Below are positions 23,634 through 32,400 of a stretch of 64,000 nucleotides of DNA, one piece after another. Under the pieces are notes generated by a model. It made no database searches. It was not told the DNA's origin and was given only the letters and a program-made list of their open reading frames with translations. The position numbers were made by a program, and so were the translations under genes. The first letter of the stretch is position 1. Every line of letters begins with the position of its first letter. This DNA is from Symbiodinium natans (lineage: Eukaryota; Sar; Dinophyceae; Suessiales; Symbiodiniaceae): assembly GCA_905221605.1 (NCBI GenBank), contig CAJNDS010000380.1, positions 688,001 through 752,000 of the forward strand, given 5' to 3'.

Positions 23634-26600
23634 AGGGGAACCCGGTGCATGGGGAACTTCTTCGAGGAGGTCAGGGTCGTGCTATTGTTTTGAAACCGGG
23701 GAACCTCTCAGCCCAGCAACCCCCGCGAAAACCGTGGGGGGGGGATAACCAAGGGACCAGTGGACATTGCGCGCCCCTCGGGGCGGCCTCCTCTTTCGGG
23801 GGAGCCATGCGTGCAGAGAGAGAGAGAGAGAGCGCGGTGGGTTAATGTCTTTGTGCTGCGTCGTGCACTAAGCCCTGAAGCCGAAAGCCCCGAAGCAAGG
23901 TATAAAGTGTCTAACATCGTCACATTTACGTAGTTTTGTCGCCGCTTATCTTGAAGCTGGCTTTCGTGTGGGTTCTCTTTGTTCACTCATAATTCACTCA
24001 TTAGCCAAACATAGCATAGAGGAGACCACTTGACAAGAACAAGAATAAGGACCAACTCCTGGAAACAGCGCAAGTGTAAATTCCGGACTTATGAATTATG
24101 AGCATCAAGACCGGCGTCCCTTCAGCTCGTTCCGGCTGGCTTTTCAGCCTTTTGCACGCGGCGCTAACGACTCATGGCCATCTCGCTCTCGGGCAAAAGC
24201 AAAGACCTTGGGACGGCTTCAGGGTTTCCAGTGGTCTGTGGGGTTGTGTGATGGACGCTTGTTCCGGGCTTTCTAGGGGCTTGTAGAGGTTTATCTGCTT
24301 TAGGCTTTGCAGGAGCAGCCCGAGCTGCTTCAACGCCAAGCACCCCTCTAGAAATCCGAAACCCAAAGCCTTAACCCCCCCAACCCCCAAAACCAACCCC
24401 GAAGCCCCCTAAACCATCAGACCCCTAAACCCCTGCAACCCTAAACCCTAACCCCTATAACCCCTAAATTCCTACAACCCTAAACCCCCACAACCCCAAA
24501 CGAGCCTAGCCCAGACCCTGCTGAGGATGGACGCCTACTGCAGCCGCCTGGGCCTGCAGGCCAGTGGTGCTTTGCTTGGGAGGCTGTAAAGGTTAGGTTT
24601 AAGGTTTAGGGTTTAGGGTTTAGGGTTTAGGGTTTAGGGTTTAGGGTTTAGGGTTTAGGGTTTAGGGTTTAGGGTTTAGGGATTAGGGTTTAGGGTTTAG
24701 GGTTTAGGGTTTAGGGTTTAGAGTTTAGGGCCGTTTCTTTTTTGGTTTTCGCGGCTTTGGGTTTTGCGGGGCTTCGGCCCTAAATGCGACATAAGAAACC
24801 CCGTTAGGATTTTTATTATTTAGGGTTTTGGGTTGTAGGGTTTTTCCCAAGAGCCCAATACTCCTGAATTCAGGAACTAGTCCTTAAATCATACTAAGGA
24901 TCTGTATGTAGCTTAAAGTACATTCCTCAATTAAGGGGTCTTGGGCTCTCTGCGGAAGTAGGTGTGCAGGGCTGTGACGTCTTCAGGCGCTCTGATGTTC
25001 TTCTTTTTGGATGTATTGGAAGGGTCTTTCGCAGTTAATCTCACAGGGCCCCCCTCAATCATGAGGGCTTGCCCAAGTTCAGGCATCGCAAGTTCGCTTC
25101 ATGGTGGACGGTGAGCGTATCGCTGTGCCCTCCTCAGGTCCCCAAGCCCCAAGCCCGAAGCTCCGCACCCCACACCCTAAACCTCCACACCCCGGACCTC
25201 TCCCTAAACCTCAGCTCTCAAGCCCTAAAGCCCTTAAAACTGCCTTTTCTCGAGGCGAACGCTCGTCGGTCTATGCGGTAGTTCAGGATGATCTCGGAGA
25301 AGATCAAGTAGTCTCAGGGATCAAGTGGGAAGCCCCCCACCGCAGCCCCACCGCAGTCCCATGCGCTCTTCGCCACGCATAACATGTGGCTTCAGAATCG
25401 TGCTCCTGCCTACGTCCCGTGCGCATTCCGTGTGTGTCGAAATCACGCCCCCGCCTCGATCCCATGCTCCTGAAGTGAAGTGCACTGAGCTGTCCTCGCT
25501 TTTGGGCCTTGGATCGGGCTCTCGTCTACGTCCCGTGTGCGAAACGCTTCTTGTCCTCTTCTCCAAAACATATTTTTCTCACTGTCGAAGAGTCGCGCTG
25601 CCGGCTTGGTTCCGTGCGCATGCTCCGCATGAAATGCACTTTGGGGTCTTGGATCGTGCTCCTGCGAGTGATGCTTGCGATGCCGTCGTCGATCTTGCCC
25701 TGTTCGCGTATGTTCGAAAGGGCCTCCGTCGCCCCATCAGCTTTCCGAGTGCAGAAGCTTCCACTGGATATTGCCACTACCCGCCATACAGCCCACCCTA
25801 AAACCCCCCCAGAAAGAGCCTGGAGCCCCCGTTTCATGGTTTCAGGGTTTCAGGATTTCAGGGTTTCAAGGTCCAGGGTTGTTTAGGGTTCAGATCTCAT
25901 CGTTTCAAGGTTTACGCATTTAGGGTTTAGATTTCAGGATTTAGGATTGCGGGCTTTAAGGCCCAAATCCTCCTTAATTCAGGAATGTAGCTTGAATTCA
26001 TAGAAAGCGTTTCCAAGAGTGTAAGGTATGTTCTCTGTTCAAGGGGTATTGGGCTCTCTGGGCTCCGGTTCAGGGCTTAGGGTCAATAATTCCCTCAAAG
26101 CTCGACACGCCTAAACTCTTAAGTCCCGAGCTTTGCCCTAACTGACGTAAACTTGTAAGCCCCAAACCGTAAAGTCCGAAGCTTAAATGAAGCCCTTGTG
26201 GCAAGGCCTCTGTTTTGCCTTTACTTTAGTGCTCCCCCGCTCTAGCAAGCCCCTGTGGACCCAAAAAGGGCCCTGGAAAACCTGAACCCCGCAAACTCTG
26301 AGCCCTAAACCCAGCCCAGGCGGATGATACAGCGGAGAAGCTGGGTCTGGAGGATGAGGAGCCCACCCTAAGGCACCCAAACTCCAAGCCTCGAGACACC
26401 CAAACGCTGAATCTCAAGCCCTCAAGCCGCCAAAGCGCTTGGCAGGCTTTTGGTCTTAGGGTTTGGAAAGTTCAGGGTCTACCCTGGGAGTGTGTGATTC
26501 TTACTTTGTGTGTTGAGCGTACATTGCTACGATCATTGCTTGTGTTACGATCACTGCTGCCACTACTGCCACTACTGCCACCACCACCACCACCACACCA

Positions 26601-27621
26601 CCTCCTCCTCCTCCTCCCAGTGCTACTCCTACTCCTCCTACTCCTACTCCCGCTCTCACTCCCACTGCTGCTCCTACTGCTACTACTGCTACTGCAACTG
26701 CGACTGCTGCGACGACACGTTCTCGCACGATCATTCTGCATTTCTATCTACTTTCTTCCTATGTAACTGCGAATTTGTTTTTGACGATCTGTACTAAGTC
26801 TTGTGTATAGTCATTTCGCATGATTTTTCGTACCGACTTGCTGGCTGCTATTCAGGAGCCGTGTATCCGATCCATCTGTCTTAGGCAAAGGTTATAACAA
26901 GACTCCATCATGCTTACTTGTCTTGTTTACTTGATATCTACCCGGGAAATACAGCCATTGATTGTTCTTGATTTCGCCATATTTGTTAGTATTGTGCGTG
27001 TGTCTTGTTAGCAGGTTCCAGCTGCTGTTGTCATGATTTGGTTTTAGCATGTCACATTCTCATTACTGCTGTGTAGTCCTTCTTGTTCATACGCATTTTA
27101 TTCGATCGCCGGTATTTTTCTTTCATGTAGATCATTGTCAGGGTTATTTTTGGTGTGCTATTTCTTATTGGTTCATTCGTAGGGGTTAGCGTGTATTCTT
27201 GAATTGCGTTTATCTGCTACTTTTCGTAGTAAAATGGCTGTCGAATAGGAGTCAGTGGAATTCAATCGTCTACGGTGATCATCTATGATTTCGTTTAAAT
27301 GCGTTGCGTTGCATCACATCCAGTTGCAGTACGCTCAATTCCGTTGCGCGCTTACATTGCATTGGTTACTTTGCGTCTGCTTCTTCTTCGTTTATTGTTT
27401 TGTCATCAGTATTGTTATAACTAGGATTATCATCGTTGTTACTGTTCTTCTTCCTGTTCTTAAGCTTGTTGATTGCCCATTTGTGTTTTGAGGATGAAGG
27501 GGCTTTCTGCGGGATTTAGGTGTGTAGCGATTAGGATCAGGGGTTTGAGGTTGAGGGTTCAGGGGGATGCAAGCAGGACTTGATCGACGTCGCAATGGAG
27601 CAAACGGGAGGGCATCGCTGA
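11056..27621 (+). CDS. SUMO: SUMO (small ubiquitin-like modifier), seven micro-exons
   Basis: Exons: 11056-11097, 11280-11314, 11877-11906, 24526-24566, 25093-25121, 26320-26358, 27577-27621. Joined in phase they give 86 residues with the full ubiquitin-like SUMO signature. In order: MAEGGDAPQHIQLK; VKDQQGSEVQFK; IKKTTPLRKL; MDAYCSRLGLQAS; VRFMVDGERI; ADDTAEKLGLEDE; DLIDVAMEQTGG. The C-terminal Gly83-Gly84 is followed by His-Arg-stop, a two-residue tail that a SUMO protease must remove before conjugation. SUMO is attached to lysines of nuclear and other proteins through E1 SAE1/2 and E2 Ubc9. All introns end AG; donors in order are GC, GC, GC, GT, GC, GA. Intron 3 is 12,619 bases and contains a complete-looking second gene. 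The start ATG is the only one near the SUMO N-terminus. Identity rests on residue-by-residue family match at every exon joint. Confidence 0.9.
12000..13550 (+). other. Intronic stretch with one doubtful island
   Basis: This part of SUMO intron 3 is mostly degenerate CCCTAAA/TTTAGGG copies (for example 12180-12240, 12325-12355). An open + frame at 11986-12207 reads SDASLWVNSPASKRLALKMA in its middle, but both strands are open and I saw no convincing splice pair. Confidence 0.25.
13577..19550 (+). CDS. PAP2-family sphingolipid synthase-like membrane protein, nested in SUMO intron 3
   Basis: Exons I trust: ~13577-13657, 14049-14159, 16041-16078, 16137-16203, 16314-16388, 16679-16720, 17854-17907, 18010-18081, 19026-19153, 19331-19383, 19455-19550 (TGA 19548-19550); 15128-15165 and 18408-18470 are tentative. 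Order of features: a hydrophobic helix (LVPVLLVGISSVLCMW); a second helix (ALDGVALVFPFL); RRIGEVVYLRDVQQWTK, which fits the arginine-containing loop of sphingomyelin synthases; MITIVPDSIGWANCK; then MRFCA joined to DMLYSGHTYF, the first catalytic His motif (C-x-D-x3-SGHT). Next comes NRFHYTSDV, the second His and Asp, then a last helix (VLAVLLTFLWLLGR) and a Cys-rich end. Family members move a phospho-head group from a phospholipid to ceramide in Golgi or plasma membrane. Head group and organelle cannot be told. The true first exon was not found. Most donors are GC. Confidence 0.75.
14981..15063. mobile_element. MITE-like element, GGGGGTTTCC family (second copy)
   Basis: The left end GGGGTTTCCCGAGACTA and the right end, whose reverse complement is TGGGTTTCCGAAAATCAGG, form imperfect terminal inverted repeats. 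The ends resemble those of 9894-9973; the middle is T-rich. It lies in an intron of the sphingolipid-synthase-like gene. Confidence 0.5.
16441..16650. repeat. Telomere-like array with CCCTCAA and CCCTAAA blocks
   Basis: A run of CCCTCAA units (about 16460-16525) passes into CCCTAAA units broken by CCCTCCACTCCTAAA. It lies between two confident exons (16314-16388 and 16679-16720), so it is intronic. Confidence 0.85.
16745..16832. mobile_element. MITE-like foldback element, TGGGATGTTCG ends
   Basis: The 88-base sequence has 17-base terminal inverted repeats, TGGGATGTTCGTCCTTA at 16745-16761 and the complement of TAAGGGCGAACATCCCA at 16816-16832, with one mismatch. No coding capacity. It sits 24 bases downstream of a micro-exon. 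Confidence 0.65.
19738..19868. repeat. Homogenised 8-bp telomere-like variant array (TTTAGAGG)n
   Basis: About sixteen almost perfect copies of an 8-base unit GTTTAGAG replace the usual 7-base TTTAGGG. It begins about 190 bases after the stop of the nested gene. Confidence 0.9.
20103..20125. repeat. (AT)n microsatellite
   Basis: A simple dinucleotide run; a similar one is at 21055-21077. Confidence 0.9.
20219..20482 (+). CDS. Exon of unidentified protein (88 residues), also inside SUMO intron 3
   Basis: The exon starts after CTTATAG and ends at a GTGAGC donor. It is open for 264 bases, with stretches such as LERQELHVADCQLLCLPMFA and QTLREFQVYLERKVAAKDS. The frame runs on to TAG at 20516-20518 if unspliced. 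No family recognised. It is a second coding unit within the long SUMO intron unless it belongs to the nested gene's downstream neighbour. Confidence 0.5.
20529..20725 (+). CDS. Possible 3' exon of the 20219 gene
   Basis: After GCGACAAG the frame reads LNLLVARLEQRPADTFMHSF, then a Ser/Cys-rich part, and stops at TAG 20723-20725. Its phase is not compatible with the donor proposed for 20219-20482, so at least one boundary is wrong. Confidence 0.3.
20757..21015. repeat. Minisatellite built from AATTCGGCKTCA words
   Basis: About three 31-base units (TTCGGCTTCACAATTCGGCG plus TCAGGAGGTAA) decay into a series of 12-15-base words such as AATTCGGCGTCA and CAATGCGGCGTCA. Confidence 0.85.
21030..21850. 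other. Intronic/intergenic stretch, no gene seen
   Basis: Contains an (AT)n run at 21055-21077, words based on CCCTTTATGCC/CCCTATAAACCC at 21205-21300, then telomere-like DNA of both polarities. No exon candidate. Confidence 0.4.
21861..21935 (+). CDS. Exon candidate, unidentified gene
   Basis: After CCCGTGCAG the frame reads PSKETSGCLRRGLWQFMGRR and FDGQE, then a GC donor (GAA|GCCAAT). Codons end mostly in G/C. Another weak island is at 22050-22110. Confidence 0.4.
22851..22910 (+). CDS. Exon candidate, unidentified gene
   Basis: After GGTGACAG the frame reads TINMWRRDTVLASEARIWAA and is followed by a perfect CCCTAAA array. Weak support. Confidence 0.3.
22914..23008. repeat. Perfect CCCTAAA array (about 13 units)
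   Basis: Uninterrupted 7-base telomere-type units, C-rich on the + strand, internal to a genic region. Confidence 0.95.
23536..23638. repeat. (GA)n / (GAAA)n compound microsatellite
   Basis: Two GA runs are separated by CTGCCCC and AAAGAAAG repeats. A further (GA)n is at 23815-23832. 23010-24500 otherwise shows only telomere-like copies and no firm exon. Confidence 0.9.
24601..24727. repeat. TTTAGGG array at the 5' end of SUMO intron 4
   Basis: About 17 units, with single variants GATTAGGG and TTTAGAG, starting 35 bases after the exon 4 donor. The intron therefore begins with the G-rich strand. Confidence 0.95.
24850..24950. mobile_element. MITE-like element, AGAGCCCAATAC family
   Basis: Starts AAGAGCCCAATACTCCT and ends with the near complement AGGGGTCTTGGGCTCTC. 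It lies within SUMO intron 4. Relatives are at 25961-26059 and 39373-39467; a half copy beginning AGAGCCCAATACCCCT is near 1130. Confidence 0.55.
25961..26059. mobile_element. MITE-like element, AGAGCCCAATAC family
   Basis: The right end (CAAGGGGTATTGGGCTCTC) is the complement of the family consensus; the left end (GCCCAAATCCTCCTTAATTC) is diverged. It lies in SUMO intron 5. Confidence 0.45.
26568..26720. repeat. Trinucleotide compound repeat (ACY/TCC)n
   Basis: Runs of CCACTA, CACCAC, CTCCTC and ACTCCT give leucine, tyrosine, serine or valine repeats in every frame. It is inside SUMO intron 6, so the ORFs are not genes. 26730-27570 is T-rich and lacks telomere-like copies. Confidence 0.85.
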
Positions 27622-28717
27622 AGCGAGCTCCAGTTAGAGGACGCCTGGTGCAGACATCTTGATGGAAAGTGATCATGGCGCCTGCGTCGAGACAGAATGA
27701 GGGTGAGTTGCATTGAGCCTCGCGTCTGTCAGAATGCCGAGAATACGCCCGAAATGCAGAGCGTCAAGATTCGTGATGATGGCCTCAAGAAAGTTATTTG
27801 TTGCTACTGCCCAAGCCATTACGATTTCTACTTGGCTAACGGTGTAAAAATGACGTGTTTGTGGAATGGCTCGCGGGACGAGGGGGCACAGTGCAGCGGC
27901 GTATCAGTAGCCCACCGGGCCTGAAGCCCCGGGGCCGCGCTGCGTCATTGCTCGACGGTGCTGAGTAGGTAACCTTTGGACTTGGGATCAGGGCCTTCTG
28001 GGCCTGTAGGGTTGAGGGCATACGGTGGTTAAAAACCCTGCAAGTAGTATAAGCCTGAAACTGTTTTTTCCCCTTTATACCCATAGGGCCCAAGACCCCT
28101 TTTTTCAGGGGATATACCTTAAATAAACAACAAGCAGGGCCCGAACAAGGCCTAAGGTGTATGGGTAGGGCCGCCGGCGGTTAGGCCAGTCAAGGCTCAG
28201 GGCTTAAGACTTCGGGCTTCCGGATCTTCAAAAGCCATGGGGTTTAGAGTTTAGGGTTTAGGGTGGTTGGGTTAGAGGCACCTGTGTGGCGCAGTGAAGG
28301 TCCTGGGTTGCCAGCAGCCTGGGAGCTTCCTTCATGGGGCGCATGGCGCATGCACAAAGAAAAAGATGCCCAGCAGTGCCTTTTTTTTTGTTGTAAGGGG
28401 TTAGGTTTTCCTTATAAACGCCATGAAGAAACAAGGCGTTTCTGATATTAGGTTACTGAGAGGGCTCTAGGATTGGGTCTAGGGTTTTGGGGTTTAGGGT
28501 TTCGGGATCAAGGGGCATATGTAACAGCCAGGATACGAAGCCCTCAAAACCCTATGACGCCCAGAGCCTGAAGGCCCCCCCCCCCCCCCCAAACCCTCCC
28601 CTCCCTCCAAAAAGGAAGTATCCCAAAGCCGACAAAGCCTCCTCCTTCTCCCTCAATCCCCCAAAGCTCGAAGCTCCCCTGTGTGAAGTGAACACTGGGC
28701 CCATATCTTAATACTGT

Positions 28718-28761
28718 TAAAGGGCCCTTTGTAGTATATCAATGCACGAAAGGCCCTTTAA
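28718..28761. repeat. Short palindrome TTAAAGGGCC...GGCCCTTTAA
   Basis: Ten-base arms are separated by 24 bases. It immediately precedes the 28767-28973 inverted-repeat element. Confidence 0.6.
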
Positions 28762-28766
28762 AAAGT

Positions 28767-28973
28767 GCTATTGGGGCAACATGAACGGGAAACTCTCACG
28801 CTTCATATATTGATTATAATTTCCCTTCAGCTCAGTAGTTTTATTGTGAGCTAAGAAGGGCCTCATGAAAAGAACTTTTCGTGAAGGGAGTGAATATTGT
28901 GCTGCAATTCGTGCGTTGACATACAATATACGATTTTTAACTCACTATAAGAATATCCCCGCCCCAATAGCAT
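28767..28973. mobile_element. MITE-like element with GCTATTGGGGC ends
   Basis: Perfect 11-base terminal inverted repeats GCTATTGGGGC at 28767 and 28963 bound a 207-base AT-richer body without ORFs. No clear target duplication seen. Confidence 0.5.
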
Positions 28974-29466
28974 TATCTTTATGGGGCGGTAACACGAACA
29001 TAGTTCTAATAGCATGAGTGAGTGAACGTAGGGATTGAGCCCAACAACAACAACCCCTTTGAAGGATTTGAGTCCTCAACCCCAAATGCTGGACACCAAC
29101 ATCCCTGGACTCTCAAAGCTTCAAGCCCTGTTCACATAAAACCCTGGCCAGCCCCTTGAGCCCTGGAAAACTAATGCCCAAACACCAAACCCTAAACTCA
29201 ATCCCGAAACCCCAATACCTACAGCTTTATGAGATGTACCAATTAACGACCTACTAAGCTGGAGTCCCAAGTAAAGCCTAAACCCAACATCCCTACAACC
29301 CCTTACGCCCAAACCCCCCCAAAACCCAAGAGCCGATTGAATCCCTGAAGCGCTAGATCCTACAAACCTTCGAAAGCCGAAAGCCCTCCCCAAGCCCTGC
29401 TAGGAGGTTCACGGGTAGAAGTAGGGTTATCAGTATGGTAGCTATACCGATGACCCTAGTGCAGGC

Positions 29467-32400
29467 TCTCTCCCAACTTCGCGCCGTGGAGCCGCACGAG
29501 CTGGTGCTACGAGCCAAGGCTCCGCGGTGGGGGGTTTGGGGGCCTCGTAGTAGGGATTTTTGGTGAAACCCTTAGACCCTAAAGCCTAAAGTGCCCTAGA
29601 GGCCACTGGATCCTTTTTTTTCCGGAAAGGTTTGGGGGGCGTTCAGGCATCAGGGCGGTTGTCCCAGTCTTCCATGTTCGAGGGTTTAGGGGTTCCTCCG
29701 TCTCCTCCCTGACTCGGCTAGGGTTTGGGGTTTGTGTTTTAGGGTTTCAGGCCTCGGGGCTTACATTTTCAGTTTCAGGGTCTCTTCTTCTTTCCGTCTT
29801 GGGTTTTCTCGCGTTCTCTGTCTCTCGGAGCAGTTGCTGTGATTCATGTTTTTTTGGCATGACTGCCGACGAGTCCACTATTCTCATGTCTCCCTCGCCC
29901 TATCGTCAGCAAGAGAGCAGCCGGCCCGATGCAAAGGTGCTCAGCAATCTTGCCGCGGCCTCAAAATCCAAGGCTCTACCCGAAAAGCCGAGTACGGCGC
30001 AATTGGGGGATGTATTGTAGTTGCCTTTGGGCTGTATAGGGTCCTGCTGAATCAAGGTGTGCTCCATAGTGTTAAACGCTGCGCTTCGCCTGCCTCGGCC
30101 CTGCCTGGCATGCAGGGTTTGAGTGTCGGTCCATACAGGCATGTGGAGATTCCAAAGATGATTGAAAAGAGCAAAGAGCAAAGAGCAAAGAGCAAAGAGC
30201 AAAGAGCAAAGGAGGCAGGGATAAGGGGTCCCACAAAAACCTCCACGCCTCCCGGCCGAAGCCGAGGCGAATGACGGGCTCTCGGGGTACATTCGAACCA
30301 TTCTAACCCGACGTCCCGAGCAATTTGGGGCTCCCATGGAGGGGTGTCTTTGTTCTGGAGGTGGGTGGGGGGATTGTAGTTCAGGGCTTTCGGGTATATC
30401 AACGTGTGTCCTGCTGAGGGGCAGTGCTTCCTGGCGACTGAAGAGTACCAGCAGGCAGCGGCCTTGGCAGTGTGAGCAGCCGGAAATTAGGCTCCAGATC
30501 CTGCTGGCTGAGGCGGAGGTCTACTACTCCGAGGCTGTCGCTGTGAACAACCCGAAACCCTAAGAAAAGCTTAGCTGGAAGACGACCCGGCAGGCCTATG
30601 ACCTCTTTGCCAGCACCGTGGGGAAGAGATCCCCACTCTTCGGGATGCAGGCCGCTACACAGTTCTGATAGGCCTACGCCCTCAACGCCCCCTAGCCCCC
30701 CGAAACCCTGGGAGCCTTACGTGTCCTCTGGGAGGCGTGGGCCTGCGGCAACCTCCGCTTTGCCCAGGGCCGCCATGCGGCCGCGCTGCCGCTCTTTGGC
30801 GAGGCATGGCGCTCAGGAGTTAGGGTTGTCTTTACTTCATTTTGGTTTTTATTTCGGTCTTTGATTGGGGTTTCTGAGGACCGTAATGTTGACCTGTTAC
30901 TTCAAACTTCCTCACTCCCGCTTACCGACCCCACTGTCAAGATTTCCACATCAAGTTTTCTTGCCCTCCCGAATAATCAACGCGATCGACCCTCACCCCT
31001 TCTCCGGTGACAGGGATTCCGAGATTCCTCGAGGCTTCTGGGGTCCTTCGGCTCTTTGAATAGGACTTAGTTAAAACTTCGTCAAAACACTTTGCAGTGT
31101 CTGGCCCTTACGCTGCCAGAGGGGGGGAGGGGTCGTCAGACTAGTTTGCAGCTGAAGGAACTGGGCGCTTGGGGCCTGAAAGGCTGCCCCTCTTTGAACA
31201 CTTGATGGGTGGCTGGTTTGAGTCAAATAGTTCCTGTTTGACGTCACTCGTTGTTGCTTGGCATGGACTCTTGGATTCCTTCTTGAAGATTCGGTGCTTG
31301 GTCTCTCGGTGTCCGGAAGGCAACCTTTGTGTTTCGGGTTGCTGAGCTTTGGGCCGGGAAGGATGTCAAACAGTTAAGAACGGTTGCTGGAGCTTGTTTA
31401 ACGACAGAGAAGATGAACTGCAGGTGGGTGTTCTGAATAATGGGTGTCCCGGCCGAGCGTCGTCGAGGTTTTCCGGGACTGGTTGGGGTATGAATCAAAA
31501 GCTCCCTAGACACACTTACTCCCCAGGGTCCTCATGAGTAAGGCGCTCTACGTCGAAGTGGTGGCAGACGGGCTCTCCGTGTCGGAGATGGCGAAGCTGG
31601 TGGACCAGGTGCAGCTGAGGGTTTAGGCTTTAGGTTTTGGGGTTCAGCTATATAGGTGTTGGGGCTTCCGGAGAGCACAAGCACCCAAAAGAAGATGCAC
31701 AGGGAACGTAAGGATCATGCCGTCTCAGGCCTCGTCGCGAGGTTTTGTTTGGGAGTTGCTGCGAAGTGCCTGCAGTGTCCTGGTCTGGACATCTCTTTAC
31801 AGGGCACCGAGTTCTGGGGTGAGGGGCCCAGGCTAAGCCTTGAGATGCCTTTCAGGCCCTATAGATCCTTAAGCTCCTGGCAGATTCTGCACTCGATGAA
31901 CGAGCTGCGGAGTGAAGATGCGCCGTCGCTCCAGGCTGGGAGCCCTAAACTGCCCTAGACCCTACATCCTTTACATCCTTTGCATCCTTTGCATCCTTTG
32001 CATCCTTTGCATCCTTTGCATCCTTTACATCCTTTGCATCCTTTGCATCCTTTGCATCCTTTGCATCCTTTGCATCCTTTGCATCCTTTGCATCCTTTGC
32101 ATCCTTTGCATCCTTTACATCCTTTGCATCCTTTGCATCCTTTGCATCCTTTGCATCCTTTGCATCCTTTACATCCTTTACATCCTTTGCATCCTTTGCA
32201 TCCTTTGCATCCTTTGCATCCTTTGCATCCTTTACATCCTTTACATCCTTTACATCCTTTGCATCCTTTGCATCCTTTGCATCCTTTGCATCCTTTACAT
32301 CCTTTACATCCTTTGCATCCTTTGNNNNNNNNNNNNNNNNNNNNNNNNNNNNNNNNNNNNNNNNNNNNNNNNNNNNNNNNNNNNNNNNNNNNNNNNNNNN

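Larger units (their letters stand above)
27625..29460. other. Region downstream of SUMO, no firm gene
   Basis: The SUMO 3' untranslated region begins here. A 75-codon ORF at 27697-27924 contains a CCYCPSHYDFYLANG stretch but has no splice or codon support. Telomere-like repeats resume at 28240 and 28480. A poly-C tract is at 28577-28592. Confidence 0.3.
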
